A stretch of 64,000 bases of DNA, from assembly GCA_003353785.1 (NCBI GenBank), contig PIVX01000006.1, forward strand, positions 45,001 through 109,000, in the 5' to 3' direction. The notes beneath the pieces were generated by a model. That model was given only the letters and a program-made list of their open reading frames with translations. It ran no database searches and had not been told where the DNA came from. Positions 8,834 through 17,829 of this stretch are shown in pieces; within the stretch, counting starts at the first letter, position 1, and every line of letters begins with the position of its first letter. The DNA comes from Gammaproteobacteria bacterium. GTDB lineage: Bacteria > Pseudomonadota > Gammaproteobacteria > PIVX01. The translations under genes and the position numbers were made by a program.

Positions 8834-9382
8834 TTATTTTCCTATCCACTCAATAAAACTTACTACGATTCCAGAATTAGTTACCTTTACCGATAACGCA
8901 GAAGAATCCTTAGATTTAGGTTCATCATCATAGACAGCGCTTTTAATATTTTGCTTTGTAAATATCTCTACATTAGTCCCAGTAGCTATCTGCCTTATAA
9001 AAGAAATTAGCCCTTTTGGTACAGAATGGTTATCAGTCTCCGCAAGATGAGCGTAATATTCAGCGGCCGTTTTAATTTCATCTTCACTAAAAGTACTATC
9101 TTTTAATGTAACTATAACTTTGGATATATCTTTATAATGAACATTCATCAATTCAGGAACGCTAAATTTTTCTCCTCTGCCAAACATTTCATTACCTTTA
9201 ATACCATGGTAATTGTTTGTTATAACCTTTCCATCGTTTGTGTGTAGAGAAACTGTTGCTATTTCCATACTTCTACCAGTTTGATTAGCCATACTCATAT
9301 AACAATCATCAGCTTCAGCAAAACTATTTATGTTCCAGAATGACAAGATAAATACTAAACACCCCAAAAAAAATTTATTCAT
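8834..9382 (-). CDS. Exported protein of unknown function
   Basis: 182 residues with a clear Sec signal peptide (about residues 1-22, ending NSFAEA), so the product is periplasmic or secreted. The mature part is probably beta-rich and begins with a short strand plus an N-x-T motif (MANQTG) resembling two other small exported proteins in this window (15392 and 61883). A strong AGAGGAG ribosome-binding site precedes the ATG. No family was recognised. Confidence 0.7.
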   Translation of the reverse strand: MNKFFLGCLVFILSFWNINSFAEADDCYMSMANQTGRSMEIATVSLHTNDGKVITNNYHGIKGNEMFGRGEKFSVPELMNVHYKDISKVIVTLKDSTFSEDEIKTAAEYYAHLAETDNHSVPKGLISFIRQIATGTNVEIFTKQNIKSAVYDDEPKSKDSSALSVKVTNSGIVVSFIEWIGK

Positions 9383-9587
9383 TACAACTCCTCTTACTGC
9401 ATCAAATTAGCTTACTTATGTTATATTATAGAACATTTAGTTCAAAATACAACCGATAAGGATTAAGCTATAGTGGATGGTTGGGTAACTTAATGATAAA
9501 TTAGTTAAAAATTAAGCACTAACATAAACTATTGTATTTTAATAAATATTATTCAACTTCTGCTGTAATATTTATTTTTAAAGACTA

Positions 9588-10058
9588 TTAGAGACTAAAC
9601 ATATCTTTGCTACTAATATCGCGCATTGCTTGTAGAACATTAGTTAACGACGTAAACTCTTGGTAAAGTAATCCATATAATTTTCTATGAATGCTATCTT
9701 TATGGTTGGATAGAGTACCATAGGCAGTTTTACCCATTTCGGTATAGTAACTATTATTAACATTCCTTTTTTTAGATATTTCAGGATATAATCCTGAAAA
9801 TATTAAGCATGTATCACCGATCTCCTGCAAATCTTGCTCTAGTACTCTTGAACCAGAATAATTAATTTCTAACAACTCCAAACATATTACTTTTGATAAA
9901 ATGTTTGGCTTATCACTAAAACGCATTAATAAGAACACTAAATAACTTTCTAGATCTTCACACAAATAAGTAGATTGCTTAGACTGTGCATCTACTACGA
10001 GGCTCAGCCATTCAGACATATTAGTTGAATAAATTTTAATTTTTCGTTTCAAATACAT
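9588..10058 (-). CDS. Hypothetical protein, 156 aa
   Basis: No family recognised. The product is predicted soluble and largely helical, with no signal peptide or membrane span. A possible ribosome-binding site AAAGG lies close to the ATG. It is divergent from the pip-dtd-mlaA-trmL operon, with about 170 nt between, and follows the exported orphan on the same strand. Codon use resembles the neighbours. Confidence 0.6.
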   Translation of the reverse strand: MYLKRKIKIYSTNMSEWLSLVVDAQSKQSTYLCEDLESYLVFLLMRFSDKPNILSKVICLELLEINYSGSRVLEQDLQEIGDTCLIFSGLYPEISKKRNVNNSYYTEMGKTAYGTLSNHKDSIHRKLYGLLYQEFTSLTNVLQAMRDISSKDMFSL

Positions 10059-10126
10059 AACCTTTTAACTTAATTATAGAATAATTATTGCTAATAACTA
10101 TAATTTTAGACTATTATGGTAACCTA

Positions 10127-10155
10127 TTGATTTAGAATTTATTTTTCGATACAAT
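10127..10155 (+). promoter_or_regulatory. Promoter of the pip-dtd-mlaA-trmL operon
   Basis: TTGATT (10127-10132) and TACAAT (10150-10155) are 17 nt apart; the start is expected near 10162, giving a leader of about 65 nt to the ATG at 10227. Confidence 0.5.
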
Positions 10156-10226
10156 GGGCAATTAGGCAGGAAGCCGGTCAATATTACAAATTCGTTAATA
10201 TTATGATTATTAAATGGAATTAATAA

Positions 10227-11198
10227 ATGCATCATTTATTCCCAAGTATTAAGACTTTTCACCAAACTCTAGTTTCTACTAGTAAAGTTGATAAGATTTA
10301 TATTGAACAATGCGGTGAACCAAACGGCCTTCCTATTCTTGTACTCCATAATGGTCCTGGTTCAATAGGCTCACCTTTTTATCGAAGATTTTTTGATCCA
10401 GAAAAATATAGAATTATTGTTATGGATCAAAGAGGTTCTGGAAGATCAGAGCCGCTTGGAAATTTACAGAATAATAATACTAACGAACTAATCAGAGATA
10501 TTATTACTATCCGTGAACATTTAAGTATAGATAAGTGGCTAATTTTTGGTTACGGATTAGGAGCAACCCTAGGATTATTGTACGCTGAGCAATATCCCAA
10601 AGAAATACTAGGAATGCTATTAATAGGAACCCAGTTATGCAGATTACAGGATCTACACTGGTTTTATCAAGATGGAGCTAATAACATTTATCCAGATCAC
10701 TGGGAAAAGTTTATTTCACATTTAAAAGCTCAAGAACTTAGTGATACTATCCATGGCTATAACAATATGCTAACAGGAGAAGATGATTTAGTAAAAATGA
10801 GTGCAGCAAAATCATGGCAAAATTGGCATACAGATTGTATAGCACTCCATATTCACAAAACTACTATCGATACTACTAGTAAACATCATACATATAGTAA
10901 AACTATGATCCAGAATCATTATTTACTGAATAGATTTTTCATCCAAGAAAATCAGATACTAGAAGAGATTAATAAAATTCAAGAGATCCCTGCATATCTC
11001 GTGCATGGACGCTATGATATGATCAGTCCAATGAAATCTTCTTGGATACTAAATAAATCATGGAATAAATCAAAATTATTTATCATTAGAGAAGCCTGTC
11101 ATGCAGTAACAGAGCCCAGTTTAATTGACGCCATTATAGTTGCTAGCAATTTATTGTATAATGAGATATCAAATGAGAGCATTAATTCAGAGAGTTAG
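10227..11198 (+). CDS. Proline iminopeptidase homologue lacking the nucleophile serine
   Basis: 323 residues with the full S33 proline iminopeptidase architecture: oxyanion loop HNGPG (41-45; usually HGGPG), VMDQRGSGRS, cap domain, acid HGRYDMISP (Asp264) and base ACHAVTEP (His292). The nucleophile elbow, GGSWGS in the family, reads GYGLGA here, so residue 110 is Gly (codon GGA at 10554-10556) where Ser is required. The fold is intact but classic peptidase activity should be absent. It may have another role or be early in decay. It overlaps dtd and heads a four-gene operon. Confidence 0.85.
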   Translation: MHHLFPSIKTFHQTLVSTSKVDKIYIEQCGEPNGLPILVLHNGPGSIGSPFYRRFFDPEKYRIIVMDQRGSGRSEPLGNLQNNNTNELIRDIITIREHLSIDKWLIFGYGLGATLGLLYAEQYPKEILGMLLIGTQLCRLQDLHWFYQDGANNIYPDHWEKFISHLKAQELSDTIHGYNNMLTGEDDLVKMSAAKSWQNWHTDCIALHIHKTTIDTTSKHHTYSKTMIQNHYLLNRFFIQENQILEEINKIQEIPAYLVHGRYDMISPMKSSWILNKSWNKSKLFIIREACHAVTEPSLIDAIIVASNLLYNEISNESINSES

Positions 11199-11610
11199 TT
11201 ACGCTAAAGTAATAACTAACAAAGGTACAATTGCTAAAATTGACCAAGGCATATTAGCTTTAGTTGGTATCAAACAATCTGACACAGAAAAATCTGTGCT
11301 CCAACTTACAGAGAAAATTTTAAATTACCGTATATTTAGTGATCAGAATGATAAAATGAATCTAAATGTACAACAAGTACAGGGGAAAATTTTATTTGTC
11401 CCACAATTTACCTTAGTAAGCGATACCAACAAAGGCCTTAGACCAGACTTTAAATCTGCTGGAAGTCCAGAGCACAGCCAACTTCTATTTGACTACTTAG
11501 TAAACCATGCTAAACAAATATATATCGACATAAAAACTGGTGAATTTGGGGCTAATATGCAGATAGAATTATGTAATAACGGTCCTGTCACCTTTATATT
11601 GGATAACTGA
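11173..11610 (+). CDS. dtd: D-aminoacyl-tRNA deacylase
   Basis: 145 residues from the ATG at 11173, exactly the E. coli Dtd length; upstream in-frame starts add residues absent from the family. Motifs are the N-terminal MRALIQRVSYAKV, PQFTLVSDTNKGLRP and the cis-Gly-Pro motif NNGPVTF near the C-terminus. It hydrolyses D-aminoacyl- and Gly-tRNA mischarges. It begins 26 nt inside the upstream pip-like gene, and its stop overlaps the mlaA start (TGATGG), indicating coupled translation. Confidence 0.95.
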   Translation: MRALIQRVSYAKVITNKGTIAKIDQGILALVGIKQSDTEKSVLQLTEKILNYRIFSDQNDKMNLNVQQVQGKILFVPQFTLVSDTNKGLRPDFKSAGSPEHSQLLFDYLVNHAKQIYIDIKTGEFGANMQIELCNNGPVTFILDN

Positions 11611-12338
11611 TGGGTAAGTATTCATCTTACACTACAATATCTTTACTCAGCTTATTTTTAATATTGACTGGCTGCGCTACCCATAAAAATACTGTTGATC
11701 CATATGAGAACTACAATAGAGCAATGTTTAAATTCAACAAGTCAGTGGATAAAATCATCATCAAACCAATTGCGGTAACCTATGACATTTTATTCCCATA
11801 TCCTATTAAAAAAGGAATAAGCAATGCATTCGACAATTTATTTCTTACCTCTTCAATTGCAAATGATTTATTACAAGGGGAAATATGCTGGTTCGCATCT
11901 GATACATGGCGTTTTATCATTAATTCGACTCTAGGAATTGGAGGACTCTTTGATATTGCAACACCGATAGGTTTCCCTAAACATCAACAAGATTTTGGTA
12001 AGACATTAGCCAAGTGGGGGGATCCTAACTCTCCTTATTTCATAATTCCAATTTTAGGACCATCGACTATAAGAGATGCTACCGGATTTATATTTGACTA
12101 TAATATATTTAGCGTGATCCCAAGAATCAGACCAGTAGAGCTCAGAAATAGTATTTACGTACTACAACTAGTTGACTTTAGAACAAGACTATTAGAAACT
12201 GAGGACATAATGGAGGCAGCAAGTATTGATGAATACTTATTTACTAGGGATGCTTATTTACAATTTAGAAAATCATTCTTTAATAGTGATTCCAAAGATA
12301 ACGAAGAGCTTGAGGAAGATGATTTATATGTTGAATAA
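11610..12338 (+). CDS. mlaA: MlaA outer-membrane phospholipid-retrieval lipoprotein
   Basis: 242 residues, lipoprotein signal with lipobox LTGC (Cys about 22), then the VacJ/MlaA hallmark [14 protein letters not shown] and FGKTLAKWG near residue 130. MlaA sits in the outer membrane and passes mislocalised outer-leaflet phospholipids to MlaC. The residue after Cys is Ala, compatible with outer-membrane sorting. The acidic C-terminal tail is ordinary for the family. No mlaBCDEF genes lie in this window, so the system is split in the genome. Confidence 0.93.
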   Translation: MGKYSSYTTISLLSLFLILTGCATHKNTVDPYENYNRAMFKFNKSVDKIIIKPIAVTYDILFPYPIKKGISNAFDNLFLTSSIANDLLQGEICWFASDTWRFIINSTLGIGGLFDIATPIGFPKHQQDFGKTLAKWGDPNSPYFIIPILGPSTIRDATGFIFDYNIFSVIPRIRPVELRNSIYVLQLVDFRTRLLETEDIMEAASIDEYLFTRDAYLQFRKSFFNSDSKDNEELEEDDLYVE

Positions 12339-12343
12339 AAAAT

Positions 12344-12793
12344 ATGACCAATATTATTTTATATCAACCGGAAATTCCACCAAATACCGGTAACATAATA
12401 CGCTTATGTGCTAACACTGGTTGTCAATTACACCTAATTCAACCCTTTGGGTTTTTTCTTAATGATGAAAAACTAAAAAGAGCTTCAATGGATTATGCTG
12501 AAATTCAAGATATCCAAATCTACCCAACCCTAAAAACATGCCTAGCTAAGCTCAATTACACCAAACTTCTTGCTCTAACTACCAAAGGCAACGTCATCTA
12601 CACCGAACAAAAATATGAGGAAAATACTGCTTTAATATTTGGTCCTGAATCTAGAGGACTACCAACAGATGTATTAGAATTATGTGATCAAAAAGTAAAA
12701 ATACCAATGCTAACAAATTCAAGAAGTTTAAACTTGGCAAATTCCGTTGCAATAGTAATCTATGAAGCTTGGAGACAAAACGGTTTTCGCTAA
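12344..12793 (+). CDS. trmL: tRNA (cytidine/uridine-34 2'-O)-methyltransferase TrmL
   Basis: 149 residues, the compact SPOUT methyltransferase TrmL. Motifs are [18 protein letters not shown] at the N-terminus, FGPESRGLP (about residues 106-114) and the trefoil-knot end [20 protein letters not shown]. It methylates the wobble ribose of leucine tRNAs. It is the last gene of the operon, ending in a hairpin shared with secB. Confidence is very high. Confidence 0.95.
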   Translation: MTNIILYQPEIPPNTGNIIRLCANTGCQLHLIQPFGFFLNDEKLKRASMDYAEIQDIQIYPTLKTCLAKLNYTKLLALTTKGNVIYTEQKYEENTALIFGPESRGLPTDVLELCDQKVKIPMLTNSRSLNLANSVAIVIYEAWRQNGFR

Positions 12794-12821
12794 AAAGATA
12801 AATTTAGTGAGCCGTTTTTTT
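12779..12821. terminator. Bidirectional terminator between trmL and secB
   Basis: A stem pairs 12779-12794 (AACGG...CGCTAAA) with 12803-12816 (TTTAGTGAGCCGTT), followed on the plus strand by a run of T to 12821; on the minus strand four T follow. It overlaps the 3' ends of both convergent genes. Confidence 0.7.
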
Positions 12822-13256
12822 AGATAATTTATCTTGCTCTTGTTTACGAGCTTCAAAAATAGCCTCGAAATTAATAGGAGGTAATAAAATTTGTGGAAAT
12901 CCAGCCCTCATAACAAGATCACTAATCACTACCCTAGCGTATGGATATAGATTTGATGCACAAAAACAAGCTAATGCACGTTCAAGATCATGCTTATTAA
13001 AACCACTTATAGTAAAAATACCTGCTTGCTTAACTTCAACTAAAAAAGCAACTTGCTCTAGCGATTTAACTGTAACAGTCAAATGTACAGTAACTTCGTG
13101 ATCATCATTATCAAGAGATTCTGAGCTAGTGTGAACATCCAAGCTCATTTCTGGCTTCCATTCCTTATTGAATATTGCTGGAACTCCAGGAGATTCAAAT
13201 GAGACATCTTTTGTATAAAATTTTTGGATAACAAATTTTTGTTCTTCAGTTGACAT
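12804..13256 (-). CDS. secB: Protein-export chaperone SecB
   Basis: 150 residues, close to E. coli SecB (155). The family pattern includes FVIQKFYTKDVSFESP at the N-terminus, HLTVTVKS and EVKQAGIF in the beta core, and LYPYARVVISDLVMRAGFPQILLPPINFEAIF near the C-terminus (residues about 107-137). The tetrameric cytoplasmic chaperone keeps precursors unfolded and delivers them to SecA. It lies 13 nt downstream of the rhodanese gene, as in the E. coli yibN-grxC-secB cluster, but grxC is absent here. Confidence 0.95.
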   Translation of the reverse strand: MSTEEQKFVIQKFYTKDVSFESPGVPAIFNKEWKPEMSLDVHTSSESLDNDDHEVTVHLTVTVKSLEQVAFLVEVKQAGIFTISGFNKHDLERALACFCASNLYPYARVVISDLVMRAGFPQILLPPINFEAIFEARKQEQDKLSKKTAH

Positions 13257-13269
13257 TTTTTACCTTATA

Positions 13270-13695
13270 TTACTTTTTAACCAGTGGTAAATCCGCTGCT
13301 AACCATTCTTGAATACCACCTTTTAACGCATTAACATTATCAAAGCCATTCTTTTTTAAGAGCTCTGCTCCGCGAATAGATGACTGCCCATTTTGACACA
13401 CAACTATCGCTGGTTTGGCTTTATATTTTTGTATCTTCTTTAAATCATTTTCTAAATTAGCTAAAGGTGAATTAACAGAATTAACTATATGCCCATTATT
13501 AAATTTACTTTCTTCTCTAATATCAATTAATGCACCATGCTCATGATTGATTTTTTGAACACATTCAGCAACACTTAATATTTGGATCCCTTTAACAACC
13601 TTGCTTGTGCCAGATTGAAACAACCAGGCCAATAAAACAACAAATGTCCCAGTTAACATCCAATGATTAACTAGAAATTCTAGAAATATATTCAC
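13270..13695 (-). CDS. yibN: Membrane-anchored rhodanese-like protein (YibN-like)
   Basis: 141 residues: one N-terminal membrane helix (about residues 8-26) followed by a cytoplasmic rhodanese domain. The active-site loop is VVCQNGQSSIRGAELL with Cys about 100. This is the YibN arrangement, and it precedes secB as in enterobacteria. The family is thought to transfer sulfur or sense redox state; the substrate is unknown. The start is GTG at 13695 behind a strong GGGGGAG ribosome-binding site. Confidence 0.87.
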   Translation of the reverse strand: MNIFLEFLVNHWMLTGTFVVLLAWLFQSGTSKVVKGIQILSVAECVQKINHEHGALIDIREESKFNNGHIVNSVNSPLANLENDLKKIQKYKAKPAIVVCQNGQSSIRGAELLKKNGFDNVNALKGGIQEWLAADLPLVKK

Positions 13696-13724
13696 AAATC
13701 TCCCCCGTAATAAAATATTTATAT

Positions 13725-13753
13725 ATTATACACAATTAAATCGTCAAAACCAA
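13725..13753 (-). promoter_or_regulatory. yibN-secB promoter
   Basis: On the minus strand, TTGGTT (13753-13748) and TATAAT (13730-13725) are 17 nt apart. The start should fall near 13718, about 22 nt before the GTG, with GGGGGAG between. Confidence 0.6.
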
Positions 13754-13820
13754 AATAGTCATATTAGCTTTTAGCTTCAAAAATATCTATACTGTTTAAA
13801 ATTAATCATGAGAATATCTA

Positions 13821-15323
13821 GTGACTAAAAAACCTGTAATACTTATGATCTTAGATGGATTCGGTTATTCCGAACAAACTGAGCATAATGCTATTCATTT
13901 AGCAAAAACAGATTTTTGGGATAAGCTTTGGAATAATTTCCCTAAAACGCTAATTAGTTGTTGTGGTGAAGCTGTCGGTCTACCTGATGGCCAAATTGGC
14001 AACTCAGAAGTCGGACATCTACATATCAGCAGTGGAAGAATTATTCCACAATCATTAAAAAAGATCAACGACAGCATAAAAAGCCAATCTATAGATTCTA
14101 TTAAAATTTTTAATAATGTCTACAATAGTAAACGTGTTCATTTAATTGGTTTACTCTCAGATGGAGGAGTACACTCACATATAGAACATTTTCAAGCTTT
14201 AATCAGTCAATTATCACCAAAAATTCCAGAGATCTATATCCATGCTTTTTTAGATGGTAGAGACACTCCACCTAAATCTGCTAAATCGGCAATCCAAGAA
14301 ATTAGCCCTGTATTATCTGAGCAGATAACACTTGCCTCTGTTTGTGGAAGATATTATGCCATGGATAGAAATCAAAATTGGGACAGAACTAAAACTGCCT
14401 ATGAAATGCTACTTGGCTCAGCTGAGTTTCACGCAGATAATGCTATTAGTGCAATAGAACAAGCCTACAAAAGAGATGAATCAGATGAGTTTATTAAACC
14501 TACTATCTGCACTAATAAACAATGTGCTATTCAAGATGACGATATAGTAATTTTCTTGAATTTTCGAGCTGATAGAGCTAGACAATTAACTCAAGTTTTC
14601 GTAGATCAAAATTTTTCTCATTTCCCAACTAAAAAAATTAACCTCCATGAGTTTATTACCATGACTGAGTACGAGAAAAACTATTCATGTTCAGTGCTTT
14701 TCCCTCCAACAAAACTAACAAATACTCTCGGTGAAATTGTAGCTAATGCCAAATTAAAACAATTAAGAATAGCTGAAACAGAAAAATATGCTCATGTAAC
14801 TTATTTCTTCAATGGAGGACTAGAAAAAAAATATCATGGAGAAGATCGAATTCTGCTCCAATCTCCCAAAATTGCAACATATGATCTGCAACCCGAAATG
14901 AGCGCAAAACTAATAACAGAGCAATTGTTAAAAAACATGGAAAAGTATGACTTAATTGTTTGTAATTTTGCCAATGCTGACATGGTTGGACATACAGGAA
15001 ATCTACCAGCTACAATTAAAGCCATTGAAACCTTAGATCAATGTCTTAACCAAATATATACTCACCTAGAAAAACTTAATGGCTGGATGCTAATAACTGC
15101 AGATCACGGTAATGCTGAGAATATGTATAATAGCCAATCTATGCAACCACATACAGCCCACACTAAGAATCTTGTTCCATGCATTGTCACTAATAAATTA
15201 GCAAGCCTTACAAAAACAAGTCATGGTAGTCTGATTGATATAGCTCCTACAATATTAGAGCTTATGGGGCTATCTAAGCCAAAAGAAATGACTGGCGAAG
15301 CATTATTCACTGTAAATAAATAG
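13821..15323 (+). CDS. gpmI: 2,3-bisphosphoglycerate-independent phosphoglycerate mutase
   Basis: 500 residues, alkaline-phosphatase superfamily. Metal and catalytic motifs are LMILDGFG (Asp12), GNSEVGH (phospho-Ser62), FLDGRDTPPKS, NFRADRARQL, DMVGHTGN and TADHGNAENM. It interconverts 3- and 2-phosphoglycerate with Mn(II). The start is GTG at 13821. In many gammaproteobacteria gpmI is followed by envC and ctpA; here an unrelated exported gene on the other strand replaces envC before ctpA. Confidence 0.96.
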   Translation: MTKKPVILMILDGFGYSEQTEHNAIHLAKTDFWDKLWNNFPKTLISCCGEAVGLPDGQIGNSEVGHLHISSGRIIPQSLKKINDSIKSQSIDSIKIFNNVYNSKRVHLIGLLSDGGVHSHIEHFQALISQLSPKIPEIYIHAFLDGRDTPPKSAKSAIQEISPVLSEQITLASVCGRYYAMDRNQNWDRTKTAYEMLLGSAEFHADNAISAIEQAYKRDESDEFIKPTICTNKQCAIQDDDIVIFLNFRADRARQLTQVFVDQNFSHFPTKKINLHEFITMTEYEKNYSCSVLFPPTKLTNTLGEIVANAKLKQLRIAETEKYAHVTYFFNGGLEKKYHGEDRILLQSPKIATYDLQPEMSAKLITEQLLKNMEKYDLIVCNFANADMVGHTGNLPATIKAIETLDQCLNQIYTHLEKLNGWMLITADHGNAENMYNSQSMQPHTAHTKNLVPCIVTNKLASLTKTSHGSLIDIAPTILELMGLSKPKEMTGEALFTVNK

Positions 15324-15391
15324 CGCAACAGAAACTTTGTCCTGCTGCGCCACTCAGAAGTACTAGAAATTTTTATCTAGCTCATAAACTC

Positions 15392-16084
15392 CTAGTCAAC
15401 ATCATCTATTTTAGGTGTAGTATTAACATTACTATCTACACTATTATCTACATAATTTTCTTTCATATCATCTTGAATCTGTTGATTACTATTATTATTA
15501 TGACTTTGTTGCTGCATCTGTTGTTTAACATTCTTAGATTGCAAATAACTAGCAAGCAAATTTAATAGTGGGTTTTGCTCTTCTTTAGTTATATCTATTT
15601 TCATATTAAAGGCAGTTTTAGCATTCTTAGCACAAGAAAACGTCATATATAAGGTTTGTTCATCACCAGAAAGAGTAATATTATCCGTGAGACCATCATT
15701 TTTTGTACCTCTTCTTAAGGTCCATCTTGGCTTGCCCTCTCCATTGACGACTATTCCAGTACCCCTATTTTGCCATCTATCCATTGGATCATGACTCTTT
15801 TGCCAACTTTTTGCATCTTTGTTATGTAAACCAAAAGAATCTTCATACTTTCCAAAACAGTAAATTCCGCCAAGAGGCATAGTAGTTATATTTAAATAAT
15901 CACCCTTTTTAATGTTTCTTGGCAATATTATTGTCACTTCTGTTTCATCTTGAAATGGCACAGGGATCACTTGTTCAGCCGAAGTCTTATTACTCATATT
16001 GATTACTATACTCTCACCAGCAAAAGCATTAAAACCAGTTATAAGTACAAAAATTAGTAATGTTGAATTTATCAGTTTTTTCAT
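15392..16084 (-). CDS. Exported protein of unknown function with low-complexity tail
   Basis: 230 residues. A Sec signal peptide (about 1-23, ending NAFAGE) is followed by a probably beta-rich domain to about residue 165, then a Q/N/S-rich, low-complexity acidic tail (about 180-230). The mature N-terminus begins with a strand and N-K-T (INMSNKTS), like the exported genes at 8834 and 61883. The ribosome-binding site AGAGGAAA is strong. No family was recognised; the GRGT and WQNRGTG patterns are not diagnostic. It occupies the envC slot between gpmI and ctpA. Confidence 0.7.
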   Translation of the reverse strand: MKKLINSTLLIFVLITGFNAFAGESIVINMSNKTSAEQVIPVPFQDETEVTIILPRNIKKGDYLNITTMPLGGIYCFGKYEDSFGLHNKDAKSWQKSHDPMDRWQNRGTGIVVNGEGKPRWTLRRGTKNDGLTDNITLSGDEQTLYMTFSCAKNAKTAFNMKIDITKEEQNPLLNLLASYLQSKNVKQQMQQQSHNNNSNQQIQDDMKENYVDNSVDSNVNTTPKIDDVD

Positions 16085-16478
16085 AATTTCCTCTTTATGT
16101 TATTTATTATCCAAGCCGGTACTATGCAAAATTAACAAATATTATTCAAGTAGTAACAAATAGTTAGTATAATATATGAACAATTGCTAAATATGCATGT
16201 ATAAGCAAAATTCTCCTAAATATAATATCTATTCACAATAAAAAAAGCCTGGCATAACTAAAATTTAGAATTTTACCAATAAAAGTAATAATTTTTTGTG
16301 CAGAAAATAAACTAGTTCGTAACATTAGCGTTTTATTTATTTGGGTTAATGTACTCCTAATGGATAATTAAATACTCTTTTATTGCCTAGGATAACAAAT
16401 AGTCTTCATAGTAACCCTGTATAGCTTGAAAAACCATCTATAATTCTAACTGCAATATCATTTTCTTGGAAATTAATT
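16085..16478. other. Intergenic region between the divergent exported gene and ctpA
   Basis: 394 nt of very AT-rich sequence. A TATAAT at 16439-16444 is about 35 nt before the ctpA start but lacks a good -35; TTGGA before the ATG at 16479 may serve as ribosome-binding site. No gene or RNA was recognised. Confidence 0.4.
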
Positions 16479-17822
16479 ATGATTAAATTAAACAAGCCTA
16501 TTCTTTACTTTGGTATGATAATAGCAATATTAGCAACGCCAAGTTATGCAAAAAAGTCATCAATAGAAAATAGTAATGTACTAAATAAAACTCAAGCTGG
16601 TGAAATAATACATCCTTCCTTAGAAGACATAAAAAGGTTCACTACTGCAATTAGTCAAATTAAGAGTTTTTATGTAAAAGATATAGACGATACTCAATTA
16701 TTCGATGATGCAATTAGGGGAATGCTAAAAGGCTTAGATCCTCATTCTGGCTATTTATCAGAAGATGAATATAACGATCTAAAAACTATCACAAAAGGCT
16801 CATTTGGTGGACTTGGAATAGAAGTAACCAGCGAAGACGATTATATCAAAGTTATTGCTCCAATAGATGATACTCCAGCAAAAAGAGCAGGGATCAAAGC
16901 TGGAGATTTTATTATAAAATTAGACGATACTTCTGTGCATAAAATGTCATTAAGAAAAGCTGTGAAAAAAATGAAAGGTAAAAAAGGCACTCCTATTACT
17001 TTAACCATTCTACGTAAAAAGACGCCTAAGCCACTAATATTCAAAATAATTAGAGATATTATAAAAATTAAGAGTGTTAAATCAGAACTATTTGAAGAAA
17101 AATATGGCTATATCCGCATAAGTCATTTCCAATCTACTACTGCTAAAGATTTCATCAAAGAGATTAATAAATTAAATAAAAAAAGCGGCGGAGTTATGAG
17201 TGGTTTAATTCTTGATTTAAGAAATAATCCAGGAGGATTACTAGATTCAGCAATCACCATATCAGACGCACTGATCCATAATGATCAAAAAGGTGATGAA
17301 GAAAAAATCGTCTACACTAAAGGACGACTCCCTGGCACAAATTTCACTGCGATTGCTACTCCTGGAGATATTTTAAAGGGTGAGCCTATTGTTGTTCTTA
17401 TTAACGCCGGCTCTGCCTCAGGATCAGAAATTGTTGCTGGAGCACTTCAAGACAATGCAAGAGCATTACTAATTGGTACACAAAGCTTTGGAAAAGGATC
17501 CGTGCAAACTGTGATCCCATTAGGTTCAAAACGCGGGATAAAACTTACAACCTCTTTATACTACACACCTAAAGGAACCTCTATTCAAGCAACAGGACTT
17601 AAACCTGATATAATAATTGAGGAAAAAGAATTCACTAATAAAAAAAATGAGAATGAGATTTCATTTAGCGAATCAGCATTAGAGGGGCATATAAAAATTC
17701 AACAACAAAAAATAAATAATAAGAATCCTAATATAAAATCTAAATATCTTGATGGAGATTATCAACTTAATGAGGCTTTAAATATGCTAAAGGCAATGAA
17801 AATTGCTGCAAATATTAAATAA
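16479..17822 (+). CDS. ctpA: Carboxy-terminal processing peptidase, S41 family
   Basis: 447 residues. Signal peptide (about 1-24, ending SYAKK), an N-terminal helical segment, PDZ domain (about 105-190) and S41 core. The catalytic Ser lies in NAGSASGSEIVAGAL (311-323) and Lys339 in GTQSFGKGSVQT. The family is a periplasmic protease that trims or degrades exported proteins and murein hydrolases from the C-terminus. It is transcribed alone, away from gpmI. Confidence 0.93.
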   Translation: MIKLNKPILYFGMIIAILATPSYAKKSSIENSNVLNKTQAGEIIHPSLEDIKRFTTAISQIKSFYVKDIDDTQLFDDAIRGMLKGLDPHSGYLSEDEYNDLKTITKGSFGGLGIEVTSEDDYIKVIAPIDDTPAKRAGIKAGDFIIKLDDTSVHKMSLRKAVKKMKGKKGTPITLTILRKKTPKPLIFKIIRDIIKIKSVKSELFEEKYGYIRISHFQSTTAKDFIKEINKLNKKSGGVMSGLILDLRNNPGGLLDSAITISDALIHNDQKGDEEKIVYTKGRLPGTNFTAIATPGDILKGEPIVVLINAGSASGSEIVAGALQDNARALLIGTQSFGKGSVQTVIPLGSKRGIKLTTSLYYTPKGTSIQATGLKPDIIIEEKEFTNKKNENEISFSESALEGHIKIQQQKINNKNPNIKSKYLDGDYQLNEALNMLKAMKIAANIK

Positions 17823-17829
17823 CCTTAAA

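Noticed and set aside
15323-15350. Hairpin GCGCAACAG/CTGCTGCGC after gpmI
   Set aside because: One mismatch and no T run on either side; too weak to call a terminator.
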